DNA of 13,309 nucleotides, taken from an uncultured Bacilli bacterium. GTDB taxonomy: Bacteria > Bacillota_I > Bacilli_A > RF39 > UBA660. The DNA is taken from assembly GCA_944359735.1 (NCBI GenBank), contig CALVTA010000035.1:1-13309 (forward strand), read 5' to 3'. Each line of letters starts with the position of its first letter. Positions within the stretch are counted from its first letter, which is position 1. The notes below the pieces were generated by a model. It was not told where the DNA came from, made no database searches, and was given only the letters and a program-made list of their open reading frames with translations. Below are positions 1-7,352 of this stretch, one piece after another. The translations under genes and the position numbers were made by a program.

Positions 1-13
1 CATATATAATTGA

Positions 14-42
14 AAAAAGCAGCATCGTTGACACTACTTTTT
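14..42 (-). terminator. Intrinsic terminator, end of essC-esaB unit
   Basis: On the minus strand, 13-bp arms (14-26 and 30-42) enclose a 3-nt loop, with a few G-U pairs. The stem is flanked by an A run before and a T run after, so it may work in both directions. It lies about 140 nt past the esaB stop with no convincing gene between. I infer that it ends the T7SS transcript, but it could belong to an unseen gene to the left. Confidence 0.7.
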
Positions 43-159
43 ACACTTTGTTTTTTTCATAGTCTGAATAGTTACTAGCAATTGTAAATGATTGAACTAT
101 AATATAAAAGTAAAAAGTATATGTTTTTTCGGACTTTATCTCTAAATTTATATCAGTTG

Positions 160-189
160 AAGGTAATTTGCTATAATTAACATTACCTT
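160..189 (-). other. Hairpin over the esaB stop codon
   Basis: Perfect 8-bp inverted repeat (160-167 and 182-189, AAGGTAAT/ATTACCTT) with a 14-nt spacer; the esaB stop (183-185) lies in one arm. No T tract follows in the minus direction, so it is not a standard terminator. It could protect or process the mRNA end, or be chance in AT-rich DNA. Confidence 0.35.
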
Positions 190-446
190 TTAGAAATTAA
201 AATTAATTCACTACTATTTCTTATGTCTGTATTTATAATTATCTCATTATTGTTATAAATTTTACAGTTATCTTTGTTTAATAAAACATAGTTAAGTCCC
301 TGCTCCAATTTAATATTACTTAAATCCTCTATTGCTTTTAAAATTATCCTTTCTATTCTCCATACTAATTCATTAACGGGGATAAAAATATCAAAAGTAG
401 TATCTAGTTCTGGAACTATTAATTTAATTAAAACTTTATTTTTCAT
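183..446 (-). CDS. esaB: EsaB/YukD-like ubiquitin-fold T7SS protein
   Basis: A small cytosolic protein of 87 residues that resembles the ubiquitin-like YukD/EsaB family of Bacillota type VII secretion systems. These proteins are about 80 residues long and modulate or support secretion without forming part of the membrane channel. The pattern fits the fold: an N-terminal strand (KVLIKLIVPE), a second strand ending in IFIPVNE, a helix with an amphipathic IERIILKAI run, then short strands ending in ELILISKR. No membrane segment or signal peptide is seen. I chose the ATG at 446 because GAGGAG (457-462) lies 10 nt upstream; a GTG six codons earlier overlaps that site and has no ribosome site of its own. 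Only base 447 separates it from the essC stop, so the genes are probably co-transcribed and coupled. The identification rests on size, fold pattern and the essC neighbour; pairwise similarity is weak. Confidence 0.72.
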   Translation of the reverse strand: MKNKVLIKLIVPELDTTFDIFIPVNELVWRIERIILKAIEDLSNIKLEQGLNYVLLNKDNCKIYNNNEIIINTDIRNSSELILISKR

Positions 447-447
447 T

Positions 448-3400
448 TTAATTTTTCTCCTCACTTATAAAATCAATAACTTTACATAAAGTAGCAAAAC
501 CTTCTACTACTTGATAAGCCATATCATTTTTTATATCTTTCGTCATTTCTCTAGTTATTGTTGATAAATGTAATATATTTTGGTCACTGATACCTCTTCC
601 TATAAAAATGCCATCATTAGTTGTAAAAGTTCCACTAAACCAAGGTTCATAAGCAAATTGTTTAAGTTTAGAAACATCATCAATAGCAATTATACTCATT
701 TTTTCATATTCTTTTATCTTTTTAGTAAGTTCTGTTATTTTATTATTATCGTTTATTTTAGAGATAAATTTATTAAAACCATAGATTAGAATAATTCCTT
801 CTGTTTGACTTTTTGATTCTATCAAATTTTTAAGATATTCTAATAACTTGTCTAGTACTTCTAATAAATTATCAGTATAGTAATTTTTATATAAGTTTTG
901 ATCTAACTCTAACATTTTGGCTGGATCTATTATAATTAGTGTTGTATTTTTAAGTTGGGTAAAAACAGTTAAGAGACTTTTTACAAAGTTATATGTATTA
1001 GCTAACCTATTAGAGGTAATAATATTACCTAAGTTAGCAAGGTAATCAACAGTAACAATTTCTAAATCTTTTTTACTTATTCCTATTGGAACATTATTTA
1101 AGCTAGTTACTTCTTCTTCTATATCTTTATATCTTATTATTTCTGGTAAAGTAGGTATACGTCTTGCTTTTACTACGTTATTTTCTCTTTCTTCTTTTAT
1201 AAAGTTAGTTAGGTAGTCATTTAAGGTTGCCTCATTTTCAGTAATACTAGCGGTTTGAAATTCATGAATGCCATCATTCTTTAGAAGTCCTCTACCTAAA
1301 ATATCCCTTGGGGCAGTTTTTACTCTAATACCAAAAACGCTAGAATAATCACTTATATCTTTTAGTTTAAAAGCATAGATATTACTAAAATTAGAAGCTA
1401 CTTTATTATGAACAGAATTTATTGTTGAGGCTGTTATAATAAATATCACTCCATAATTAACAGAGTCTCTAATTAGATCTGAAATTTCTTCATAAAGATC
1501 AGGGTTACTTTCATATAACGAGTCAAAATTATTAATGATAACAGTAATAACTGGTAACTTATTTCCACTAGTCTTTGTATAATTTTGATAACTTCCTCCA
1601 CTTTCAACAAATAGATTCTTTCTTTTTGCTAATTCTTCCTTTAGTAGTTTTAATAAATTGTTATATTTCTCCTCTTCACCAGAAAAGACTATTCCCCCAA
1701 CTTGAGGTAAACTTAAAAAGCGCCTTAGTGATTCAGAACCATAATCAATTATATAGTAATTTAATTCATCAGCTTTATGGAATTTAGTAGTAGAATAAAT
1801 TATAGTATTTAATAACATCTCTTTTTCACTACCATCATTACCATAAATTAAAGTGTTCCCATCATTTAAAAAATTATATTTAACAAGACCTTGTTCTTGT
1901 TTTTCCGGAGCATCATATTCTCCTATTATAGCTTCTATATTGTATGGTGTTGAAGAGACATTATACTTTGTTCTTAATGTTTCTTCAACAATTATAGCTG
2001 GTATATTTGGAAGCCATAGTCTTTTAGCTTTTTTATTGATACTATTAGATATATCAATAATTGTTTTTAAAATTGCGGATAACTGTTCCCCTCTAGCTTC
2101 TATTTTAGAAGAGCTAGCTGCTTGAATACTTTTAATAGCAATACCATAGTCATTAATAAAATTAACACTTTTATCTACTTGTTTAATAATCTTTTCTGAT
2201 GGATAATATTTAGCACCACACCAAGCTGATTGACCAAGGGCAAAGTATTCATCATAACCCACTTGTAAATAGAATCGTCCTACTTGTTTTAAACTGGCAG
2301 CTTCAGGGCGTTTTAACATTTCTTTGCTATCAGCTTCATCTTGAACTTTTAAACAAACTCTAAATTTAGTATTTGACCAAATTTGATCATTAACAACTCC
2401 GCTAGGTTTTTGGGTAGCAAGTATTAGATGCACTCCTAGGCTTCGACCAATTCTAGCAACACTAATTAAATTGTCCATAAAATCTGGTTGTTGACTTTTT
2501 AACTCTGCAAATTCATCACATATTATAAACAAGTGTGGAACTGCTTCAGTAATTTTTCCTTCTTTATAAAATCTCTGATATTTATATATATCAATTGTAC
2601 TCTCTCCTAAATTGTCTCTAGCTTTATTAAATAAAGATTGTCTTCTTTGCAACTCGCTGTTAATACTAACCAAAGTTCTATCCATTTCAGCTTTATCTAA
2701 ATTTGTAATAGTTCCAGCTAGATGAGGGAGATTAATACCTGTAACTTTATTTTCAAAGGCTCCAGCTAAGCCTCCACCTTTATAATCAATTAAGATAAAT
2801 GAAACATCATCAGGGCTATAATTAATAGCCATAGACAAAATATAAGTAATTATAAATTCTGATTTACCACTACCAGTCATACCAGCAATTAAACCATGAG
2901 GTCCATGATATTTTTCATGAAGATCCAAATACATTAAATCGCCTTCTTCATCAATACCTACTTCTGCTCTTAAACTAGTAGTAGCATCATTTGTATTCCA
3001 TCTATTTAAAATATTAAGTTGTTCTACCTTTCCCACTTTCTCCATTTCAAGAAAAGTAATAGTATCTGGTAATTCTTTTAATCCTTCTTCAAATTCAATT
3101 GGTATATTAGATAAAACTTTAGTAACTTGTAACATATCTATATTATAATTAATCTCATCAGCAAATGTTGTTTGTTCTTGTTTTTCATAAGAATTTTTCA
3201 AAACCCCAGAATTATTATCACCAACAGTAATAAAGTTATTGCATTTACTCGGTAATTTACTTAATCTATTTTCTATAATTAAAAGACTAAAGCCTATATT
3301 TTCATCAATTTCTGTAATTGTTTTAACTAAATCATATCGTTTTATTTTATCATAATCATCTATTATTATTAAATAATGAGGCTTAAAAGGTGTTGTTTTA

Positions 3401-4995
3401 TTAGAAGATATTTCATTAAGTCTACTTGCAAAAACCATTTGGAGGTAATCAGATACACTTTTAGTAGATTCTGCTGTTGTAGCAAAGAATCTAAAATTCA
3501 TTTCATTAGTAAAGTTGTGTTTTAAATATCTTAAATATTCCCAATTTTCTTTATTATTTTCATTAGTAAATATTGCAATTTTTATATCTTCATAACTATA
3601 GAATGTTAATAGTTGTAAAACAACATTGTGAACAAAGTTAACAGCTTTATATCTTTCTCCCATAATAGCAGTAGTTTTATTTTCATAAAAAGAATAACCA
3701 ACAGGAACATTCTCAATGTATTTAAATTCATTTACTAATTGATCTGCTTTTTCCCTAAGTTCACTTTCTTCAATAGTAAATCCTTCTTCAGGATATTCTA
3801 TTTTAGCATCTAATTTTTCTTTACCAATACCAAGTCTAACTACTAAAAAGTCACTTTGATCAACTCTTTTATCCCAAAAATTAACACTTTTATTTTTGAT
3901 TATATTTAGACATTCATTAACTGTAATTAAATTTTCAAATAGAATATCTTTTTGAAGTTTAGCTTCTTCAGTTAATTCTTTTCTCTTTTCATCTAAATAA
4001 GCACTATATTTTTTTATCAATTCTGCTTTATGTTTTTTCTTCATTCTTCTATTGTACCATTGTGTTACTAAAGGCCAAACAAGCATAGATATAAGCATCG
4101 CTCCACTAGTAACTAGAGATGGCCAGGAATCAGCTACTGTTGTTTGTTTAGAATAAATCCTTGAAATAGTATTGAGTAACATAGTCCCCGCCATTATACC
4201 CATTGTAAGCATTGGTCCTATTACTAATATTAAAGGTAATTGATCATTATCATTTTCCCTTGGAGGTGCACTTAGTTTTATTTCTTTAGTTTCAATTATT
4301 CTTCTAAGACGAGGTGCTTTAGAAAAATAGTCATCTTTACTGTATATATCAACATCTTTTATTTCTATATTTAAAGGTTTCTCTAAAATAGGAAATTGAT
4401 AATTCTTTAATAAAGATGTATTTTCATTTACATTGGCAACATTATTAATTAAAATTAAGTTACTTAAGAAAATTAGATTAAGGCCATATATTTCAAGCGA
4501 ATCTCCAGTCCTTATATAATATGAATTTCCTTGTAATGCAATTTTGTTGATATAAACTGGAATATTTTCACTTTTCTCTAAAATCAATTTATTTTCTTTG
4601 ACACTTATTTTAACTAAGCCATTATTTAAATATGGGCAATTATAAACTATACTAGCAGATGAGTTATTACTTATAGTCAGATTTATATTAGTATCATAGG
4701 TATAAGTAATAATATTTTTAAAACTTAATTTACTTACATATATTAAATAATTTACATTATTTCTTCTTAAAATATAAAAGTTATTAGGTATTAAAATTTC
4801 TTTAGAACTATTACTATTACCATTAATAATTTTTACATCACTAGTTTCATATAAGACCCAATTACCTTCACTTGCTTCAATATTAATTAACTTACTTTCT
4901 TCTTTTTCATTATAATCAAAGGTATAACTACCTGAAATATCAGCTGGTAATTTAAAGTCTATAAGTTTATTAACTAAAAATAAAGTAATTTTCAT
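448..4995 (-). CDS. essC: EssC-family FtsK/SpoIIIE ATPase of type VII secretion
   Basis: The membrane motor of the T7SSb system, which binds WXG100/LXG substrates and drives export. At 1515 residues it is close to S. aureus EssC and B. subtilis YukB (about 1480-1500). Order of domains: N-terminal FHA-like beta region (about 1-230), two membrane helices (about 254-277 and 291-312), a linker/D0 region with a Walker-B-like LIIIDDYD near 543-550, then three FtsK-type domains. D1 is intact: Walker A GMTGSGKS at 705-712, Walker B LFIICDE at 822-828, and the EssC-typical QSAWCGA at about 922-928. D2 has a degenerate P-loop (GNDGSEKE, 1052-1059) and VIINNFD at 1152-1158. D3 has no recognisable P-loop (GNIITSNRLANT, 1323-1334). 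The ATG at 4995 is preceded by AGGTGAG; a TTG 12 codons upstream (5031) lies in a leader hairpin. It is followed directly by esaB. Identification is secure from architecture. Confidence 0.95.
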   Translation of the reverse strand: MKITLFLVNKLIDFKLPADISGSYTFDYNEKEESKLINIEASEGNWVLYETSDVKIINGNSNSSKEILIPNNFYILRRNNVNYLIYVSKLSFKNIITYTYDTNINLTISNNSSASIVYNCPYLNNGLVKISVKENKLILEKSENIPVYINKIALQGNSYYIRTGDSLEIYGLNLIFLSNLILINNVANVNENTSLLKNYQFPILEKPLNIEIKDVDIYSKDDYFSKAPRLRRIIETKEIKLSAPPRENDNDQLPLILVIGPMLTMGIMAGTMLLNTISRIYSKQTTVADSWPSLVTSGAMLISMLVWPLVTQWYNRRMKKKHKAELIKKYSAYLDEKRKELTEEAKLQKDILFENLITVNECLNIIKNKSVNFWDKRVDQSDFLVVRLGIGKEKLDAKIEYPEEGFTIEESELREKADQLVNEFKYIENVPVGYSFYENKTTAIMGERYKAVNFVHNVVLQLLTFYSYEDIKIAIFTNENNKENWEYLRYLKHNFTNEMNFRFFATTAESTKSVSDYLQMVFASRLNEISSNKTTPFKPHYLIIIDDYDKIKRYDLVKTITEIDENIGFSLLIIENRLSKLPSKCNNFITVGDNNSGVLKNSYEKQEQTTFADEINYNIDMLQVTKVLSNIPIEFEEGLKELPDTITFLEMEKVGKVEQLNILNRWNTNDATTSLRAEVGIDEEGDLMYLDLHEKYHGPHGLIAGMTGSGKSEFIITYILSMAINYSPDDVSFILIDYKGGGLAGAFENKVTGINLPHLAGTITNLDKAEMDRTLVSINSELQRRQSLFNKARDNLGESTIDIYKYQRFYKEGKITEAVPHLFIICDEFAELKSQQPDFMDNLISVARIGRSLGVHLILATQKPSGVVNDQIWSNTKFRVCLKVQDEADSKEMLKRPEAASLKQVGRFYLQVGYDEYFALGQSAWCGAKYYPSEKIIKQVDKSVNFINDYGIAIKSIQAASSSKIEARGEQLSAILKTIIDISNSINKKAKRLWLPNIPAIIVEETLRTKYNVSSTPYNIEAIIGEYDAPEKQEQGLVKYNFLNDGNTLIYGNDGSEKEMLLNTIIYSTTKFHKADELNYYIIDYGSESLRRFLSLPQVGGIVFSGEEEKYNNLLKLLKEELAKRKNLFVESGGSYQNYTKTSGNKLPVITVIINNFDSLYESNPDLYEEISDLIRDSVNYGVIFIITASTINSVHNKVASNFSNIYAFKLKDISDYSSVFGIRVKTAPRDILGRGLLKNDGIHEFQTASITENEATLNDYLTNFIKEERENNVVKARRIPTLPEIIRYKDIEEEVTSLNNVPIGISKKDLEIVTVDYLANLGNIITSNRLANTYNFVKSLLTVFTQLKNTTLIIIDPAKMLELDQNLYKNYYTDNLLEVLDKLLEYLKNLIESKSQTEGIILIYGFNKFISKINDNNKITELTKKIKEYEKMSIIAIDDVSKLKQFAYEPWFSGTFTTNDGIFIGRGISDQNILHLSTITREMTKDIKNDMAYQVVEGFATLCKVIDFISEEKN

Positions 4996-5019
4996 ACTCT
5001 CACCTATCTTTTTGGACAT

Positions 5020-5123
5020 CAAAAAGAACAAGATTGTTAATCTTGTTTATGGTTGGAAGAAAAGGGTAATATAATTACCCCCCCCCAGGTAACTTTTTGT
5101 AAACTAACTTCGATAATCTTGTT
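5020..5123 (-). promoter_or_regulatory. essC leader with tandem terminator-like hairpins and poly-G tract
   Basis: Reading leftward, the leader holds AACAAGATT (5115-5123), GTTACC (5088-5093), nine Gs (5078-5086), hairpin A (GGGTAAT/ATTACCC, 5064-5080, loop TAT, then TTTT), and hairpin B (AACAAGATT/AATCTTGTT, 5027-5047, loop of 3, then CTTTTTG). Each hairpin has a rival partner: the AATCTTGTT arm of B also pairs with the upstream AACAAGATT copy, and the GGTAAT arm of A can pair with GTTACC. Hairpin plus T run, alternative pairing and position between promoter and gene are what an attenuator looks like. No known riboswitch or T-box motif was recognised. The structure is seen in the sequence; the regulatory role is inference. 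Confidence 0.5.
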
Positions 5124-5138
5124 CATCTTTATCCACAT
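5037..5138 (-). CDS. Possible 33-residue leader peptide spanning the poly-G tract
   Basis: An ATG at 5138 about 13 nt after the predicted transcript start opens a 33-codon frame ending in TAA at 5037-5039, inside the loop of hairpin B. The upstream AAGAAAG is only a weak ribosome site. The nine-G tract is read as TGG GGG GGG G(TA), giving TWGGV in the peptide. With eight Gs the frame would stop at once (TAA); with ten it would end at a TAA upstream of essC, still short of the start. It has no family resemblance I recognise. It may be a translated leader that affects the hairpins, or simply an open stretch by chance. Confidence 0.22.
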   Translation of the reverse strand: MWIKMNKIIEVSLQKVTWGGVIILPFSSNHKQD

Positions 5139-5158
5139 CTTTCTTATCTTATATATTG

Positions 5159-5187
5159 ATTATAGCAAATAATAGAAGTAGATTCAA
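5159..5187 (-). promoter_or_regulatory. Sigma-A type promoter for essC-esaB
   Basis: On the minus strand, TTGAAT (5182-5187), a 17-bp spacer and TATAAT (5159-5164) preceded by TGC, an extended -10. Predicted start near 5152, leaving a leader of about 157 nt before essC. It lies after the terminator of the upstream ABC operon, so the T7SS pair is an independent unit. The stretch 5188-5350 upstream holds no gene that I can see. Confidence 0.75.
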
Positions 5188-5350
5188 GATAGCAAAGAAA
5201 AAGACCAATAAAATAGTGAAAATATGTTTGGCTCTTTATTCTTGTAAATCTTCTATGAAAGCATCTTAATTTTATTGTTTAATCTTTTTAAATTACTACA
5301 TCAGGATTAATATCTTTTTCAGATCATAAACGCACTTTTTTGTATATAAA

Positions 5351-5379
5351 TAAAAAAAGAACCCCACACAAGAAGTTCT
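5351..5379 (-). terminator. Intrinsic terminator of the gntR-ABC operon
   Basis: On the minus strand, an 8-bp stem with two G-U pairs (5372-5379 and 5358-5365), a 6-nt loop and a seven-T run. It begins inside the TAG stop codon of the permease gene, a tight arrangement that cleanly ends the operon. Confidence 0.8.
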
Positions 5380-6169
5380 ATTCTAAATTAAGTTTATTTT
5401 TTAATATATAATTAGTTATAGGTGTAATTATCGCTGTAATAATAATTACAAGTCCTATTAATATTCCAAATAAGATATTAACAGATGATATTACTCCAAC
5501 TTCATTATCAAGACTTCTTACAAAATCAGGACTAATTGTTCCAATGAAGATAAGAGCAAAAGTAAAGTACATCTCATAGATAATATAAAGAATTATGTAA
5601 GCAAGGAAACTAAAGCCTAGTTTATTAGTATTTTTTAATTGTCCTAAAGCAATAGATAAATAGCAAACAGCAAGGCCTGAGATATATGCCACTATCATAA
5701 GAACTGTCATAAGTATTAACATAACAACGCCAGCAGTTGGTATATCTCTAAAGAAGATTGCAATAGCATTAGCAAAATTTGTCCATTCTCCATTACCTAT
5801 TACTAGTATTAAAATAGATATAAACATAACAGCAAGGCTTGATATCATAGTAACAACACTTGTTATAAATTTAGAGGTTATAATAGTACTTTTCTTAACT
5901 GGTAAAGTGTTTGTTAAGTACCCTCTTTCAGTGGCAAAATCTAAATAGAAATCTCTAACACTTAAGAAAAATGTCCCTACAACTAATACCATTAATATTA
6001 CAACATAGCTTAATATCATAAGAGCATTTAAGGTTGAAAATAAATTAGATGTATCAGAGAAATTATTTAATATTACTGTTAATATTGTAATAACTAATGT
6101 AATTAAATAAATTGGTAGTAAAGTTTTATAAAGATTCTTAAAATCATATTTTAATAACTTACCTAACAT
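5378..6169 (-). CDS. ABC transporter permease, six-helix type
   Basis: A 263-residue integral membrane protein with about six hydrophobic segments (near residues 18-38, 47-70, 101-125, 146-175, 184-210 and 228-255) and a short cytosolic N-terminus beginning MLGKLLKYDF. That start and layout are common in permeases paired with BcrA/YtrB-type ATPases. It is the third gene of a regulator-ATPase-permease operon. Its ATG overlaps the ATPase stop by 7 nt and follows AGGGAGG, so translation is probably coupled. Such systems often export or resist cell-envelope-active compounds, or respond to envelope stress; no substrate can be read from this sequence. Two copies probably dimerise with two ATPases, as is usual for half-size ABC-2 exporters. 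Confidence 0.8.
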   Translation of the reverse strand: MLGKLLKYDFKNLYKTLLPIYLITLVITILTVILNNFSDTSNLFSTLNALMILSYVVILMVLVVGTFFLSVRDFYLDFATERGYLTNTLPVKKSTIITSKFITSVVTMISSLAVMFISILILVIGNGEWTNFANAIAIFFRDIPTAGVVMLILMTVLMIVAYISGLAVCYLSIALGQLKNTNKLGFSFLAYIILYIIYEMYFTFALIFIGTISPDFVRSLDNEVGVISSVNILFGILIGLVIIITAIITPITNYILKNKLNLE

Positions 6170-6858
6170 TTAAATTCCTCCCTAAATAAATCATTAATAG
6201 ACATATTAGTTTCTTTTCTAATTTCATCTGTACTACCATTTCTTACGACTTTACCATTTTTTAAGAATATTACTTCATCTAAGACTTTTTCTAAATCACT
6301 AATTAAATGAGTTGAGATAAGTAGAGATGCATCATTACTGAAATTAGTTAATATTGTATTAATGATATAATCCCTTGCAGCAGGATCAATCCCACCAATA
6401 GGTTCATCTAAAATATATAGCTTAGCTTTTCTACTCATAACAAGTATTAATTGTACTTTTTCTTTAGTACCTTTAGACATTGTTTTAAGTTTTTGATTTA
6501 AATCTAGATCTAACTTACCTATTAATTCTTTTGCTTTTTCTATTCTAAAGTCTTCATAAAAGTCTTTAAAATAGTTAAGTAGGTCTAAAACAGTCATATT
6601 ATTATTTAAGTAATTTTTATCAGGTAGATAAGAGATTAATTTCTTGGTTTCAACCCCTAAGTCTAATCCTTCTACTTTAATAGTACCACTAGCTTCTTTT
6701 AATAAATCATTTATTAATTTAATAAGAGTTGTCTTACCACTTCCATTAGGTCCTAAAAGTCCTACGATCTTACCTTTAGTAATATTAAAAGTAACATCAT
6801 CTAAAACCTTATTAGCACCATAACTTTTAGTTATATGACTAACTTCTAATAAAGCCAT
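6163..6858 (-). CDS. ABC transporter ATP-binding protein (YtrB/BcrA-like)
   Basis: A 231-residue cytosolic ATPase that powers the adjacent permease. Walker A is GPNGSGKT at 36-43, Walker B LYILDEP at about 147-153 followed by GGIDP, and the switch histidine sits in STH at 182-184. The signature is MSKGT (127-131) rather than LSGGQ, as commonly seen in this antibiotic-export subfamily. At the Q-loop position the sequence is YLPDKN, with Asp where Gln or Glu is usual. The ATG shares a base with the regulator stop (TAATG) and is preceded by AAAGGAGAG, so the two are coupled. A full-length single-domain protein with no sign of decay. Substrate unknown. Confidence 0.88.
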   Translation of the reverse strand: MALLEVSHITKSYGANKVLDDVTFNITKGKIVGLLGPNGSGKTTLIKLINDLLKEASGTIKVEGLDLGVETKKLISYLPDKNYLNNNMTVLDLLNYFKDFYEDFRIEKAKELIGKLDLDLNQKLKTMSKGTKEKVQLILVMSRKAKLYILDEPIGGIDPAARDYIINTILTNFSNDASLLISTHLISDLEKVLDEVIFLKNGKVVRNGSTDEIRKETNMSINDLFREEFKC

Positions 6859-7226
6859 TAAACTTCACTCTCCTTTAGTATATTCTTAATATCAGTATCA
6901 CTATATCCCAAAGATTTTAAATTATTAATAAAATCTTGATATAGTTTTTTTGCGACTTTTCTTTTTTCTTTTAAGATAAACCCTTTATTATCTGTAACAT
7001 ATTTACCACTAGTTCTAACTGTATAGATAAATCCCTCTTCTTCTAGTCCTTGCAAAGCTTTCTGCATTGTATTAGGATTTACTTGATATTTAAGGGCAAA
7101 GTCACGAACAGAAGGTATTTTACTACTAGGTAATAACTCTCCTTTAAATATCTCTTTTTTTATTATTTCTTCTAGTTGTAAATAGATAGGTTTATCATTA
7201 TCAAAAGCATAACTTATAATTATCAC
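6858..7226 (-). CDS. GntR-family regulator, YtrA subfamily, with unusual start
   Basis: A transcription repressor of about 120 residues: an N-terminal winged helix (about residues 10-77, with PIYLQLEEIIKKEI, IPSVRDFALKYQVNPNTM and the wing GFIYTVRTSGKYV) and a short helical tail instead of a ligand-binding domain, as in YtrA. Members sit first in ABC operons and repress them until an envelope stress signal; that role here is inferred from context. The start is odd. The coordinate given uses a GTG at 7226, but that codon lies within a strong ribosome site (GAGGTGA, 7223-7229). The codons at proper spacing are ATT (7220) or ATA (7217). No in-frame ATG is near and the reading frame is closed a few codons upstream. 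The protein may therefore start at a rare AUU codon or at the GTG. Confidence 0.82.
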   Translation of the reverse strand: MIIISYAFDNDKPIYLQLEEIIKKEIFKGELLPSSKIPSVRDFALKYQVNPNTMQKALQGLEEEGFIYTVRTSGKYVTDNKGFILKEKRKVAKKLYQDFINNLKSLGYSDTDIKNILKESEV

Positions 7227-7233
7227 CTCTTTT
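7223..7233 (-). promoter_or_regulatory. Ribosome site of gntR that contradicts its GTG start
   Basis: AAAAGAGGTGA closely matches the anti-Shine-Dalgarno complement. The in-frame GTG is part of it, so initiation there would lack spacing. ATT at 7220 is 5 nt beyond GAGG, and ATA at 7217 is 8 nt beyond. Confidence 0.5.
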
Positions 7234-7234
7234 T

Positions 7235-7254
7235 TGTATTACTTAATTAATACA
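7235..7254. promoter_or_regulatory. 20-bp palindromic operator at the gntR start site
   Basis: Perfect inverted repeat TGTATTA-6-TAATACA. It lies directly after the -10 box of the leftward promoter and covers the predicted transcription start. YtrA-type GntR proteins bind TGTA...TACA style palindromes, so autorepression by the adjacent regulator is the simplest reading. The symmetry is seen; the binding is inferred. Confidence 0.68.
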
Positions 7255-7283
7255 GTTATACAATAAATATATGTTAAAGTCAA
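7255..7283 (-). promoter_or_regulatory. Promoter of the gntR-ABC operon
   Basis: On the minus strand, TTGACT (7278-7283), 17-bp spacer, TATAAC (7255-7260). Start near +1 inside the 7235-7254 palindrome. Confidence 0.75.
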
Positions 7284-7300
7284 GAAAAATATTATTTTAA

Positions 7301-7329
7301 TTGAACTATTTACAAGCCTTGGATATAAT
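7301..7329 (+). promoter_or_regulatory. Promoter of the 521-residue protein gene
   Basis: TTGAAC (7301-7306), 17-bp spacer, perfect TATAAT (7324-7329), giving a short leader before AAGGAG and the ATG at 7353. Its -35 box is 17 bp from that of the divergent gntR promoter. Confidence 0.78.
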
Positions 7330-7352
7330 AAATGACATAAGGAGAAAAACGT

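Noticed and set aside
28..57. Perfect TTGACA box reading rightward
   Set aside because: At the proper spacing there is only a T run and no -10 element; the box is part of the terminator stem.
580..789. Rightward open frame of 69 codons
   Set aside because: Lies wholly inside essC on the other strand, has no ribosome site and a low-complexity translation typical of antisense frames.
1575..1787. Rightward open frame of 70 codons
   Set aside because: Antisense to the strongly supported EssC D2 region; no start signals or family resemblance.
1853..2125. Rightward open frame of 90 codons with hydrophobic stretches
   Set aside because: Antisense to essC; the hydrophobicity follows from reading the complementary strand of polar AT-rich codons, and no ribosome site is present.
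4995..5031. Longer EssC starting at TTG 5031
   Set aside because: The TTG lies in a leader hairpin without a ribosome site, whereas the ATG at 4995 has AGGTGAG at good spacing and a family-like N-terminus.
5078..5086. Poly-G tract as a G-quadruplex
   Set aside because: There is only one G run; intramolecular quadruplexes need four.
5200..5237. Bulged hairpin upstream of the essC promoter that could be a second terminator
   Set aside because: Large 19-nt loop, one bulge and a broken T run; the terminator at 5351-5379 already ends the operon convincingly.
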